A stretch of DNA of 38,344 nucleotides, taken from contig CAZISM010000048.1 of NCBI GenBank assembly GCA_964541895.1, positions 1 to 38,344 on the forward strand, given 5' to 3'. The notes beneath the pieces are model-generated. The model made no database searches, was not told where the DNA came from, and saw only the letters and a program-made list of their open reading frames with translations. The DNA is from CAZISM01 sp964541895. Lineage in GTDB: Bacteria; Zhuqueibacterota; Zhuqueibacteria; Residuimicrobiales; Residuimicrobiaceae. The first letter of the stretch is position 1; every line of letters begins with the position of its first letter. The position numbers and the translations under genes are program-made. Of the stretch, positions 23,409 to 31,685 are shown piece after piece.

Positions 23409-23659
23409 ACACCGCCGTATTTGTCCAGGGGCTTGACTAAATTACTTGATTTTTGTTGCAATTTTCGCGCCAGAACCTGGGCCCCCGAGCAGCAGCTCGT
23501 CCCGGTCCCCGAGCAGATCGAATTTGCTATCCTGGGAATGACGGCAGCTGAGAAAATCCAAAGTCCTTGGGAGTGAATTTGATCCCGGCAAGATTGGGGA
23601 TCAGTGGCGCTGCTGCCTGCAGGAATGACAGCATGGAGATTAGGCAGCCCGTAAACACC
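23409..23659. other. Non-coding stretch with short diverged repeats
   Basis: No gene recognised. Two similar 14-nt motifs, gggaatgacggcag near 23535 and aggaatgacagcat near 23621, occur in the same orientation. They resemble worn copies of the extragenic repeats that give VIPAKAGIQ-like peptides when translated. Confidence 0.35.
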
Positions 23660-24489
23660 GTGATATGATAGTAAAAGACCGGAAGAGATATTGGCAAAAG
23701 CGCCGACCACTTTGTTTTTTTCCAAAAGCTCATAATAGGCAGAAACGCGGTCGAATTTTAATGCGCAGGCAAGCATGTGTTCGACGAATTTTTTTTTTGG
23801 TACCGGAACACGATCTTATTGTTCTGTTGCTTTGGCGTGGTGAAGAAAATTGGATGTTTGTTGCGCCCGGGGGGATCGGAGCAGGCCGGAGCCAGTCCGG
23901 ATTCTGTTTCAGCATAATTAATGTTGTTGTCGGGATTGGAGGGGTGCGGCGGCCAGTTGTTTCGGGAGTAATCGAAACGGTCCCAGACTTGGATCTGAGC
24001 TATAACATCCCGCTTTTGGGTTTCTTTCAGGAAAAATTCGAAACGTTGCCTGTACGGATCGTTCCATTGATTCAGGCCGTAGGTTTTATTTTCCACTCTT
24101 TTAAACGGGTAGAGCTCAAACGTTCGATTGTGCCGGTCGCTCATGGTGTTGCGAACATAATTGGCGCCTGCCTATGGCATGGCATTGAGCTGTGGGATCG
24201 GTATATTTGCCGACCACTGAAACAGGTTATCATCGCTGCCGGCGCCAAACAGCATGATATTTTTTTTTGAACGCTTATTCTGGTTTTGCTGAGTATCATT
24301 TGCAGCGGATCCGGCTTCCATTCCTTCCATAGACTCCCAGCCGGTTTTTAATAATTCCGGGCAGTTATTCAATCCATAGTTTAGAGATGAAGAACAGGCC
24401 TTGGGTTTCTCGGAGTTTCTCATTTCTTTAGGATCATAATAAATATCCGTACCAGTCATCTCGAACACATATTGTTTATATATCTTCAA
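23660..24489 (-). pseudogene. Decayed TIM-barrel glycosidase-like gene (DUF4038-like)
   Basis: The pieces join into one protein: KKNIMLFGAGSDDNLFQWSA, then an in-frame TAG at 24172-24174, then AGANYVRNTMSDRHN, LNQWNDPYRQRFEFFLKE, KRDVIAQIQVWDRFDYS and NKHPIFFTTPKQQNNKIV. At a run of ten A (minus strand, 23789-23798) the frame shifts, and it resumes as FVEHMLACALKFDRV before similarity ends. The blocks resemble TIM-barrel glycoside hydrolases of the DUF4038/collagen-binding type. The nonsense codon, the frameshift and the missing 3' half make it non-functional, unless the homopolymer is an assembly error and TAG is read through. The first 60 codons do not align with anything I know. Confidence 0.6.
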
Positions 24490-24741
24490 GTTCGGCTTGC
24501 AGCAGTCCTTTTATTTCGACCACGCGCACATCAAAGCCGCAATGTCGCAGTTTTTCGCGAAACGGTTGATTAACATAGGCGTAATCCCTTTTTCCTCAAC
24601 TCCATGATACGATGCAATCAGAAAATACTTATTTTCCTCCCTGGTCTGTATATACCCTAATGACTTGGCGAGCTGAAGGCGTTCTAAAATGAATATTATC
24701 TCTGAGGAGGAAAATAAGGTATTTGTGAAATTGATTTTCAT
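24476..24741 (-). pseudogene. Small unidentified ORF with an apparent frameshift
   Basis: The minus-strand ATG at 24741 opens MKINFTNTLFSSSEIIFILE and stops at 24511. At an A-run near 24560 a one-nucleotide shift moves to a frame that reads KLRHCGFDVRVVEIKGLLQA and ends at the TAA 24476-24478, a more natural continuation. Either a decayed gene of about 87 codons or an assembly indel. No domain recognised. Confidence 0.35.
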
Positions 24742-24939
24742 GCGTCGCCTGAAAGACCTCCTTTATTTAAATATGACTTTCTGCGGATTCGAGATCAAGG
24801 TATTTTTAAACGCACTGGCGATGCCGGCCGGCTGTGTCACAATTTTGCTTGATTTTCAGATCCATGCCGGCTAATTTGCCGGCAGATCAAAAGCGATCAG
24901 GATGCCGGCTATGGCTTTACGTTCTGAAAATGGGTAATC

Positions 24940-25260
24940 ATGAACAGAATCGCCATGGCATCGTTTGTCGCAATCCGATGCGCGACAGTGGCCGGCACCG
25001 CGGAAAAGGAGGTCGACATGCGGGCCTGCGGCGTTTGCGATCCGGGCTTCGGCCAAGACATCACCATCGCGGTGGTCCACCGGCGGGAGATTGTATTTGT
25101 CAACCAGCGCCGCTGGGTGATGTTCGACATGATCACGGGCGTTGGCAAGCACCAAATCGAGGCCCGCTTCCAGTTCGCACCGGGCCGGCTACACATCCAC
25201 TCTACCACGGCGAGGACCGGGTTCGACGACGCGAACTTGCTCCTGGTGGCTGCAGGATAA
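24940..25260 (+). pseudogene. Remnant of a heparinase II/III-like protein C-terminal domain
   Basis: From about 25060 the plus strand reads HRREIVFVNQRRWVMFDMIT, then GKHQIEARFQFAPGRLHI and TTARTGFDDANLLLVAAG. This is the pattern of the beta-sandwich domain of heparinase II/III-family lyases (HRR-x-VxFV-x-x-x-WVVxD, HxxxxRFHFAP, DGANLLL). The catalytic (alpha/alpha) domain is absent, and the upstream codons from 24940 are not recognisable. The frame differs from that of the esterase that follows, so it is not its N-terminus. It indicates that a lyase gene was once here. Confidence 0.5.
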
Positions 25261-25361
25261 TGGCTTGGCGCTTTGAAAATGGGGAAATGGCCGGTAGAAA
25301 GCGGTACATGTTCGACCATCCATTGAAAATAGAACCTTTTCATTATTCCAACGGAATTCAA

Positions 25362-27863
25362 ATGACTATAAAGATGAAGCAGATCATTCTAAACTTGACG
25401 TTGCTGTGCTCCCCACTGGCAGCCCAGGAACCGGCCCCATCGCTATACGACCTGACGCCCGCCGATGTGCGCGTCCTGTCCGCAACAGAACCCGGCCACA
25501 GAACCCTGCGACAGCACCTCGACAGCCTGATCTTTCGCTCCTGGCAGCTGTGGCAGGCCGATTTCGAGGCCTCGCCTCGTTCCGGCCGCGAATCCAAATA
25601 CCGCGAGATGCAAATTCACTTCCTCAACGCCATAGGCGGCCTGCCGCAGCGGGCACCGCTCAATGCCCGCATCACCGGCGTAGTCGCGCGCAGCGGCTAT
25701 CGTGTGGAAAAAGTGCTGTTGGAGAGCCAGCCGGGATTTCATATCGCCGCGGCGCTCTTCCTGCCTGATCAACCCTCTTTCAATGCTCCTTATCCGGCAG
25801 TGGTGATTCCCTGTGGACACCACGCTGCTTCCAAAGCTCACGACGAATACCAGTCCATGGCCGCGCTCTGCGCCCTCAACGGCATGGCCGCCCTGATATA
25901 CGATCCCGTTGATCAGGGAGAACGCCTGCAGTTCCGCAGCGACCGCGACGGTGAGCCCACCTGGGGCACACGCGCCCACAACCTCAGCGGAATCCGCTCG
26001 ATCCTGCTCGGCGAAAATATCGCCCGTTATGAAATATGGGACGGCATGACGGTGATCGACTATCTGCAGTCACGGCCCGACATCGACCCCCGCCGCATCG
26101 GCGCCACCGGCAACAGCGGCGGTGGTACCCAGACCTCGCAGCTGATGGCCCTCGATCACCGCATCCGCGTCGCCGCGCCCAGCTGCTACCTGCACCATCT
26201 CGCCTCGCAAACGCGCCATGCCATGGGCGACGCGGAACAGAATATTTTCGGCCAGCTTCGGTTCGGCATGGACCATCCAGATTACGTGCTGATGAACGCG
26301 CCTCGGCCGGTCATTATTCTGGCAGCGACGTACGATTTTTTCAGGATCGATGCCGTCTGGGAGTCCTACCGGTATCTCAAGAGATTCTATACCGACATCG
26401 GTTTCGCCGAAAACATCGACCTTTTAGAAAACGACGCCGGACACAATTATGACCGGACGCAGCGTCAGGCTGCGGCACGCTGGCTGGCCCGCCACCTGCG
26501 GAGCGAGGAAAAACTGATCAGCGAACCCGATCTCCACCTGCTCAGCGCCGCTGAAATCCAGGCCGCACCCGCCGGCGGCGTGCTGGCGCTGCCAGGCGAA
26601 AAATCCGTGCACGATCTGCAAAAAGAGAGCTTGAGCGCCCTCGATCGTGACCGCCACCAGTTTCTCAAAAACTGTCCAACGGATTCCCTGCGGGATAAAG
26701 TCCGGAACTTGATCGGTTGTTCACGATATCAAGAAACAGAGGCGGCGACCGCAACTCTCCAAAGCCGTGTGCGTATCCGCGAGGGCGAGATCGAAAAACT
26801 GATTCTGACGACCGGCAGCGGCATCGATCTCCCGGCCCTGCACTTTCTGCCGCACCCTGCAAACGAAGAAACAGTTCTCCTCATATCCGAAGCGGGCAAA
26901 ACCTGGAATGTGAACCGAATCGCCGCCTGGATGGAAAAGGGAACCAGCGTGCTGGCGGTCGATCTCTCCGGCCTCGGCGAATTGCGCGAGTTCACTGACG
27001 CCAAACCCATGCTGGCGAAAAACATCGGCTGGGACCTCTGCTACAGCGCCTATCTCCTCGGCGAGTCGATCGTCGGACTACGCGCTGCGGAAATTCTCTC
27101 CCTGATCAAATACCTGGAATCGCAGACCAGAAAACAAATCCGGCTCGCAGCCGACGGCGAACCTGGCGTGGCGGCGCTGCACGCCGTCTTTCTGGCCCCC
27201 AAAGCCGTCGCGGCGGTCGAAATCAGCGGTGCGCTCGCCTCCTGGCACGATGTCGTGGCGAGTGAACGATCGCTCAACCAGTTGCCCAATGCGGTGCACG
27301 GCGCCCTGGCCTGGTATGATCTGCCCGATCTCGTTCAGCGCCTCGGCCGCCGGGTTCGGGTGCAACATCCCGCCGGCGCCGTACCGCACCGGCAGAGCGG
27401 CCGGCCGCTGCCGGATGTGCCGGAATGTCCGGGACTGGCGGGTATCTTCTTTGCCAGTCCAGATTTCCGCCGGCCCGAAAGCCCTGATCCGGTTGAATCG
27501 CTGGACATGTCCTGGGGCCATCAGCACGGCAAGGACTGGTCGGCTGAATGGTTTGGATTCCTCCAGGCACCGGCCGATGGTCCGGTCCATTTCCATGCCT
27601 CCACCAATCAGGCCGTCGAATTGCTGCTCGATGAACGGCCGCTGCTCGCCGTAGCCACCGGAGAAAAGAGCGCCATCGCGACCAGGGAGATGAAAAAGGG
27701 AGCATGGTATCGTTTCAAGATACGCTACTCGCAAAACACTCCGGAAACCACCCGGCTGCGCATCGAATGGACCTGCCCCGGCCAGCCGGCCCTGCTGCTC
27801 GGCGGACGCTTTCTGCGCCATTCGCAACGACAGCGGCTGACCATGGACGCGGCGATAGAATGA
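25362..27863 (+). CDS. Secreted acetyl-xylan-esterase-like protein: two alpha/beta-hydrolase domains plus PA14-like tail
   Basis: An 833-residue protein from the ATG at 25362 (another ATG at 25374). The open frame runs back to 24834, but that part has no relation to the family and overlaps the heparinase remnant. A signal peptide (IILNLTLLCSPLAAQ) is followed by an alpha/beta-hydrolase domain of the AXE1/acetyl-xylan-esterase type. Its nucleophile elbow is GATGNSGGGTQT (Ser252), and the His is in NDAGHNYD (His361). A second hydrolase-like domain (LISEAGKTWNVNRIAAWM, VLAVDLSGLGEL) lacks the Ser: the elbow reads ADGEPGVAALHA, so it is probably structural. The last ~130 residues (GLAGIFFASPDF, WSAEWFGFLQAP) look like a PA14 carbohydrate-binding domain. 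The role would be deacetylation of a plant or algal glycan outside the cytoplasm. Confidence 0.85.
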   Translation: MTIKMKQIILNLTLLCSPLAAQEPAPSLYDLTPADVRVLSATEPGHRTLRQHLDSLIFRSWQLWQADFEASPRSGRESKYREMQIHFLNAIGGLPQRAPLNARITGVVARSGYRVEKVLLESQPGFHIAAALFLPDQPSFNAPYPAVVIPCGHHAASKAHDEYQSMAALCALNGMAALIYDPVDQGERLQFRSDRDGEPTWGTRAHNLSGIRSILLGENIARYEIWDGMTVIDYLQSRPDIDPRRIGATGNSGGGTQTSQLMALDHRIRVAAPSCYLHHLASQTRHAMGDAEQNIFGQLRFGMDHPDYVLMNAPRPVIILAATYDFFRIDAVWESYRYLKRFYTDIGFAENIDLLENDAGHNYDRTQRQAAARWLARHLRSEEKLISEPDLHLLSAAEIQAAPAGGVLALPGEKSVHDLQKESLSALDRDRHQFLKNCPTDSLRDKVRNLIGCSRYQETEAATATLQSRVRIREGEIEKLILTTGSGIDLPALHFLPHPANEETVLLISEAGKTWNVNRIAAWMEKGTSVLAVDLSGLGELREFTDAKPMLAKNIGWDLCYSAYLLGESIVGLRAAEILSLIKYLESQTRKQIRLAADGEPGVAALHAVFLAPKAVAAVEISGALASWHDVVASERSLNQLPNAVHGALAWYDLPDLVQRLGRRVRVQHPAGAVPHRQSGRPLPDVPECPGLAGIFFASPDFRRPESPDPVESLDMSWGHQHGKDWSAEWFGFLQAPADGPVHFHASTNQAVELLLDERPLLAVATGEKSAIATREMKKGAWYRFKIRYSQNTPETTRLRIEWTCPGQPALLLGGRFLRHSQRQRLTMDAAIE

Positions 27864-28099
27864 GGATAAAAATATGAATATCGATGGCTTCAAAAATTAA
27901 ATTTCGATCGCTTGAGCGAACGTTCGGCATAGTCGAACTGGTCCGCAGAATCGAATCGCTCGTCCCGTCCTCTGAGATCTGCTCTGCTCTTGCCGACTCT
28001 ACGGAGCGGGGCTGGCAAAGAAACAGGCATTGAATGGAGCACGGCCATCTCCCGATAAATGGTTGAGGCGCGCTATCCTCCTCGTGGCCCACTGATGTA

Positions 28100-31000
28100 C
28101 TATGTATCGATCGCCTCCCGAATGGCCAGAGCCAGCTCTTTTACCAGTATCGGCTTGCCGATAATTTTTTTAATACCATGTTCCTTCAGGGTTTCATTAG
28201 AAAGGTTTCTGCCATAACCGGAGATGAGAATGATCGGCAACTCTTTCTTTATCTTGTGCAGCTGTTCCGCCAGATCCAGGCCGGTCATGCCGGGCATGGT
28301 TAAATCTGAAATCACCAGATCATGCCTGGCTGGTTGCTGACGAAACACCTTCAACGCCTCGATGCTGCTGTAGCATATGTCTGCTGTGTAGCCGAGCTTT
28401 TCCAGCATCTTGTTCATCATACTTGCTATAGCTATCTCATCGTCGACAACGAGAATGTGCTCATGTCCTCTCTCCATGGCAGCGGACTCTGCGTTTTCGC
28501 TCTTCGGCTCAGCCGCGGTGATCGGCAGGTACACATGAAAGGTTGTTCCTTTTCCCGGTTCGCTGGCAACCATAATGTCGCCATTATGAGCGCGCACAAT
28601 ACCATGAACAACGGACAGCCCCATACCCGTTCCCTTGCCCGGAGACTTTGTGGTATAAAACGGTTCGAAAATCCGCTCCAAGATCGCCTTGTCCATTCCG
28701 GTTCCGGTGTCGCTTATGGACAAGCGAACATATTCCGCTTCGGCAAGAAGCGGGTGCAGGCGGATTGTGGCCCGGTCTATGTTCACTTGCCGCAATTCAA
28801 TGGTAAGCGTGCCGCCTTTTCCCTCCATGGCATGAAACGCGTTGATGCATAAATTCATAACGACCTGATGCATTTGTGTAGGGTCAGCGAGAACGTGAGG
28901 GCACGATGCATCGATTCGCTGGATAATGGCAATGGTGCTGGGGATGGTTGGCCGCAGCAGTTTCACCGCCTCTTTAACGACTAAATGTAACCTAAGCGGT
29001 TTTTGCTCTTTATCAATCTGTCGGCTGAAAATCAGAATTTGCTCCACCAGATCTTTGGCGCGATTGGCGGCATTGAATATCATTTTCAGGTCTTCGGCGA
29101 GCGGATCGGATGCGGACAGGTGGGCTATCGCCATATCGGCATAACCCATGATAGGCGTTAGCATATTGTTGAAATCGTGGGCAATGCCACCGGCCAGGGT
29201 GCCGATGGTTTCCATTTTCTGGCTGTGCTGCAGATGTGCTTCCAGTCTGGCTTTTTCTTTATCCGCCAGCTTGCGCTCAGTTACCTCATAGTTCACGCCC
29301 ACCATTCGCACCGGTGTACCGCGTTCATCGCAGAACACCTGGCCGTTGGCCTGCAGCCAATGCACGGTGCCATCAGGCCACACCACCCGGAATTCGGTGT
29401 CATATTCACATTCGCTGCGCAACGAACGGGCCAGGATGTCACCCGTGGCGTCTCGATCATCGGGATGCACGCCGTTCAGCCATGCTTCGTAGACGCCGCC
29501 AAACTCGGCAGATGCCAGTCCATACAACAGATACATCTGTTCGTCCCAAACCAGTTCGTCCTTCTGAATATCCCAATCCCAAATGCCGATTTGTGCCGCC
29601 CGCGTGGCCAGATTCAACCGTTCCGCCAGGCGGCGGCGCTGCTCCTCAGCCTGTTTGCGCTCGCTGATATCCCTGGAGATGCTCATGATTACCACTCTGC
29701 CGCCATAGGATACTAGACTGGAGCTGACTTCCACAGGGAAGGTTCTGCCCTCTTTTGTGCGATGCATCGTCTCAAATACCTGGGTCTTGTCAGCCGGCAT
29801 ACTGCCGGCAAGGTGCTGGATGCGCGCCGGTGTCATGTTCACGTCTATGTCGGGAATCCTTTTGGAGAGGAGCTCTTCCCGGCTGTAGCCAAGTACGCTT
29901 GTGGCCGTGGTATTGACATCCAGGATCGATGTATCGTGGTCAATCACACAAATAACGTCGTTCATGCCGTTGATCAGGTCACGGTATTTCTGTTCGCTTT
30001 CGCGAAGTTTTTCTTCTGTCAGCTTGCGCTCGGTAACGTCCGCGATAAAGCCATGCCAGGTAATGCCGCCGTCCGCTTCGCACACCGGAGCCGAATATCC
30101 ATCGATCCAGATCAGACCTTTCGTGGGATGGTGATAGCGAAACTCATCCTTCCAGATCTCCAGAGTGTGCGCGGACCGGGTGATGGTGGCGCGTACGTGC
30201 TCCAAATCTTCAGGCAGAATACGCGAAAAGATGGGCGTCATATCGTCGGCAACATCCGCTGGGGCCAGTCCGTACACTTCGTGTATGGCCGGACTGGCAT
30301 AAGGCATACTGGCGTGTCCTGTCGGACTCTGGTGAAACGAGCAGATGACGCCCGGCACGGATGCAGCAATTTTTTCGAGTTTTTCCTTTTCCGCCCGCAA
30401 CGTTTCTTCAGCCAGCTTGCGTTCGTGAATATCGCGAAAGTTGATAACGATACCCTCAACGTTCGTCTCGGCCAACAGATTGGTAAACGTGCTCTCAATC
30501 CAGCGCCAATCGCCGTTTTGGTGACGGAAGCGGTATTCTCTGGTCGGAATATAGGTTGGATCCTTCATCAGTTTCATCAGCTCTGCCAGCACCATGTCCA
30601 AATCGTCCGGATGGGTCAGCTCAGCCGCATTACAATGCGGCAGATCCTCCTCGGTGTAGCCAAAGAGCCTTTCGATCGAAGGGCTGACGTATTTGAACGT
30701 ACCGTTGACATCAATCAGCACGACGCCGTCCGGGGCGTTTTCTATGAGCGCGCGGTAACGTCTTTCCGTATGAATGATCTTTTCTTCGGCCTGCTTGCGC
30801 CTGGTCAGGTCAATGGCATAGAAAATTCCCATCCTCTCATGTTCGTCAAATGTCGCACCACCAATGAGGATGGGTATTGGTTGCCCGTTTTTGTGACGAA
30901 ACACCTTCTCGTAAGGCGCACACAAACCACTCTCTTCAACTTCGCGGACAGCCTGTGCGTCGCGTTGCATATATTCAGCCGGCGTGATTTCGTTCCAGCG

Positions 31001-31279
31001 GACCTGTCCTGCTGCCAGATCCGCCCGGGTGTATCCGATCACCGCAAGAAGTGCATCGTTCGCCTCGAGAATCTCGCCGGATTTGATCCAGATGCCCATG
31101 GGCACCATATTGTTCGTAAAGATGCGGCGAAAGCGCTCTTCACTCACGTGTAGCTGATCTTCGGCCTGCTTGCGGGCGGAGATTTCACGGTCGACGGCCC
31201 CGTTGCCGACGGATAATCTGCCACGCAACTCCTCCAGTTCGGCGATGAGCTGAGCTTTGGTCTTCTTTTCATCGTTCAT
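28100..31279 (-). CDS. Soluble hybrid sensor histidine kinase with five PAS domains and a receiver
   Basis: About 1059 residues from the ATG at 31279; a GTG four codons earlier is possible. The order is a short coiled coil, five PAS domains with PAC ends (roughly 45-165, 170-290, 295-415, 420-540, 550-675), HisKA with His701 in AGGIAHDFNNMLTPI, HATPase_c (~795-920, N-box NLCINAFHAM, G-boxes DTGTGMD and GTGMGLSVVHG), and a C-terminal receiver (~940-1058) with Asp992 in DLVISDLTMPGMTG. The HDFNN H-box marks the class of PAS kinases that carry a C-terminal receiver. No transmembrane segment is present, so it senses a cytoplasmic signal, possibly redox state or a small molecule. No separate response regulator or DNA-binding output is adjacent. 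Confidence 0.93.
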   Translation of the reverse strand: MNDEKKTKAQLIAELEELRGRLSVGNGAVDREISARKQAEDQLHVSEERFRRIFTNNMVPMGIWIKSGEILEANDALLAVIGYTRADLAAGQVRWNEITPAEYMQRDAQAVREVEESGLCAPYEKVFRHKNGQPIPILIGGATFDEHERMGIFYAIDLTRRKQAEEKIIHTERRYRALIENAPDGVVLIDVNGTFKYVSPSIERLFGYTEEDLPHCNAAELTHPDDLDMVLAELMKLMKDPTYIPTREYRFRHQNGDWRWIESTFTNLLAETNVEGIVINFRDIHERKLAEETLRAEKEKLEKIAASVPGVICSFHQSPTGHASMPYASPAIHEVYGLAPADVADDMTPIFSRILPEDLEHVRATITRSAHTLEIWKDEFRYHHPTKGLIWIDGYSAPVCEADGGITWHGFIADVTERKLTEEKLRESEQKYRDLINGMNDVICVIDHDTSILDVNTTATSVLGYSREELLSKRIPDIDVNMTPARIQHLAGSMPADKTQVFETMHRTKEGRTFPVEVSSSLVSYGGRVVIMSISRDISERKQAEEQRRRLAERLNLATRAAQIGIWDWDIQKDELVWDEQMYLLYGLASAEFGGVYEAWLNGVHPDDRDATGDILARSLRSECEYDTEFRVVWPDGTVHWLQANGQVFCDERGTPVRMVGVNYEVTERKLADKEKARLEAHLQHSQKMETIGTLAGGIAHDFNNMLTPIMGYADMAIAHLSASDPLAEDLKMIFNAANRAKDLVEQILIFSRQIDKEQKPLRLHLVVKEAVKLLRPTIPSTIAIIQRIDASCPHVLADPTQMHQVVMNLCINAFHAMEGKGGTLTIELRQVNIDRATIRLHPLLAEAEYVRLSISDTGTGMDKAILERIFEPFYTTKSPGKGTGMGLSVVHGIVRAHNGDIMVASEPGKGTTFHVYLPITAAEPKSENAESAAMERGHEHILVVDDEIAIASMMNKMLEKLGYTADICYSSIEALKVFRQQPARHDLVISDLTMPGMTGLDLAEQLHKIKKELPIILISGYGRNLSNETLKEHGIKKIIGKPILVKELALAIREAIDT

Positions 31280-31504
31280 GGAATCACTCACATGATGGAT
31301 TTTTTGCTGGTTGACGACATGCCCGTTGACGACGCGAGCGTTCTATTGGTCCGACATTTTTCAACTTGAGAATTTTGCTGCCTGACAAAAGATGACTCGG
31401 GCAAAACGAGGAAATCGTTGCAGGAATGGCCGGTTGAAAGCTGGCTTGATTTTTCCCATACTCTATTCAGCCGGCAAGCAGGTGCACAGGTCTCGGTAAG
31501 CGAA

Positions 31505-31533
31505 AATTTATGTAATAATTCTTCTTATGTCAA
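31505..31533 (-). promoter_or_regulatory. Promoter of the hybrid kinase gene
   Basis: On the minus strand a perfect TTGACA (31533-31528) and TAAATT (31510-31505) are 17 nt apart. Transcription would start near 31498, giving a leader of about 220 nt. The elements are the same as those before hppA. The rest of 31280-31685 shows no gene. Confidence 0.6.
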
Positions 31534-31546
31534 GAATAACTTGACA
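31528..31546. promoter_or_regulatory. Perfect palindromic operator candidate overlapping the kinase -35 box
   Basis: TGTCAAG, five nucleotides (AATAA), CTTGACA: seven-base arms that match perfectly. One arm contains the -35 hexamer of the kinase promoter. Such a position suits a dimeric repressor. The palindrome also creates a TTGACA on the plus strand, but no plausible -10 follows it. Confidence 0.5.
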
Positions 31547-31685
31547 CCTATCATCCAGAGTGTGCAGCTCGGGCGAATGTGGGTGTGGATTGCGGACCGT
31601 GATACGAGATTGCTGCGCTGCAGGGAAGAACGGCTTCCTTCACGATACCCGCGCCTGCGCGCGCCATGACAGGGTGCGGGCGCAA

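Noticed and set aside
24834..25361. Upstream extension of the esterase frame
   Set aside because: It precedes the signal peptide, has no family match and overlaps the heparinase-like remnant in another frame.
27864..28099. Short frames between the esterase and the kinase
   Set aside because: Convergent 236-nt intergenic region; no ribosome-binding site, no domain and no clear terminator hairpin.
29762..31153. 463-codon open frame on the plus strand
   Set aside because: Shadow of the PAS region of the hybrid kinase; no domain, no ribosome-binding site.
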